From positions 32,965,479-33,029,478 of the forward strand of contig NW_020954550.1 of NCBI RefSeq assembly GCF_900497805.2: a DNA stretch of 64,000 nt, given 5' to 3'. Of this stretch, positions 63,976-64,000 are shown in pieces. A program made the translations under genes and the position numbers. The first letter of the stretch is position 1. Each line of letters begins with the position of its first letter. Under the pieces are notes generated by a model, which was not told where the DNA came from, made no database searches, and worked only from the letters and a program-made list of their open reading frames with translations. This DNA comes from Vombatus ursinus. Taxonomy: Eukaryota > Chordata > Mammalia > Diprotodontia > Vombatidae.

Positions 63976-64000
63976 CAAGAATATTACATTATCATGGGTT

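Overview
The window is vertebrate nuclear DNA, almost certainly marsupial. The evidence is the repeat content. There are many CORE-SINEs beginning GGCAGCTAGGT and ending in three different LINE-derived tails. There are L2 and L3/CR1 LINE copies with readable reverse-transcriptase blocks, RTE-type fragments, marsupial-style L1 3' ends and one Tigger1-like pogo element. I cannot choose between opossum and an Australian marsupial. I see no convincing host protein-coding exon, so the window reads as intergenic or deep intronic sequence. Two 10-N runs (25815-25824 and 36650-36659) mark assembly gaps inside microsatellites.

Layout. 1-13 kb: stacked minus-strand L2 copies with SINEs and L1 pieces inserted in them, ending in an L1 with an inverted 5' part (11392-13033) that landed in an L2 tail. 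13.2-19.4 kb: lower repeat density, with a retrotransposed 7SL RNA copy (16604-16890) and candidate conserved noncoding sequence. 19.5-25 kb: a broken minus-strand L3/CR1 and then a plus-strand L2, each carrying nested SINEs, an RTE-like element and a hAT fragment. 25-35 kb: sparse old repeats, including a Tigger1-like fragment (28352-28757). 35.7-38.7 kb: the best-preserved element, a complete L1-derived 'half-L1' (HAL1-like) on the minus strand, with a 5' UTR, a 327-codon ORF1, no ORF2 and a 15-bp target duplication. 38.7-50 kb: RTE, L1 and L2 fragments, a long pure GAAA microsatellite and an L2 that interrupts an RTE-like sequence. 50-64 kb: MIR-type SINEs, a second L3/CR1, a microsatellite cluster bounded by an inverted repeat, and an L1 fragment joined to a second HAL1-like fragment through a near-perfect hairpin.

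The elements can be read as partner sets. L2, L3/CR1 and RTE LINEs are each present alongside SINEs that carry the matching 3' tail (Ther1/MIR, Ther2/MIR3 and Mar1 types). A fourth SINE tail has no partner that I could find. The HAL1-like element ends in the same kind of 3' UTR as the L1 copies, which fits mobilisation in trans by L1.

All family names come from recall of consensus sequences, not from a search. Fragment boundaries are usually good to about 5-20 bases.
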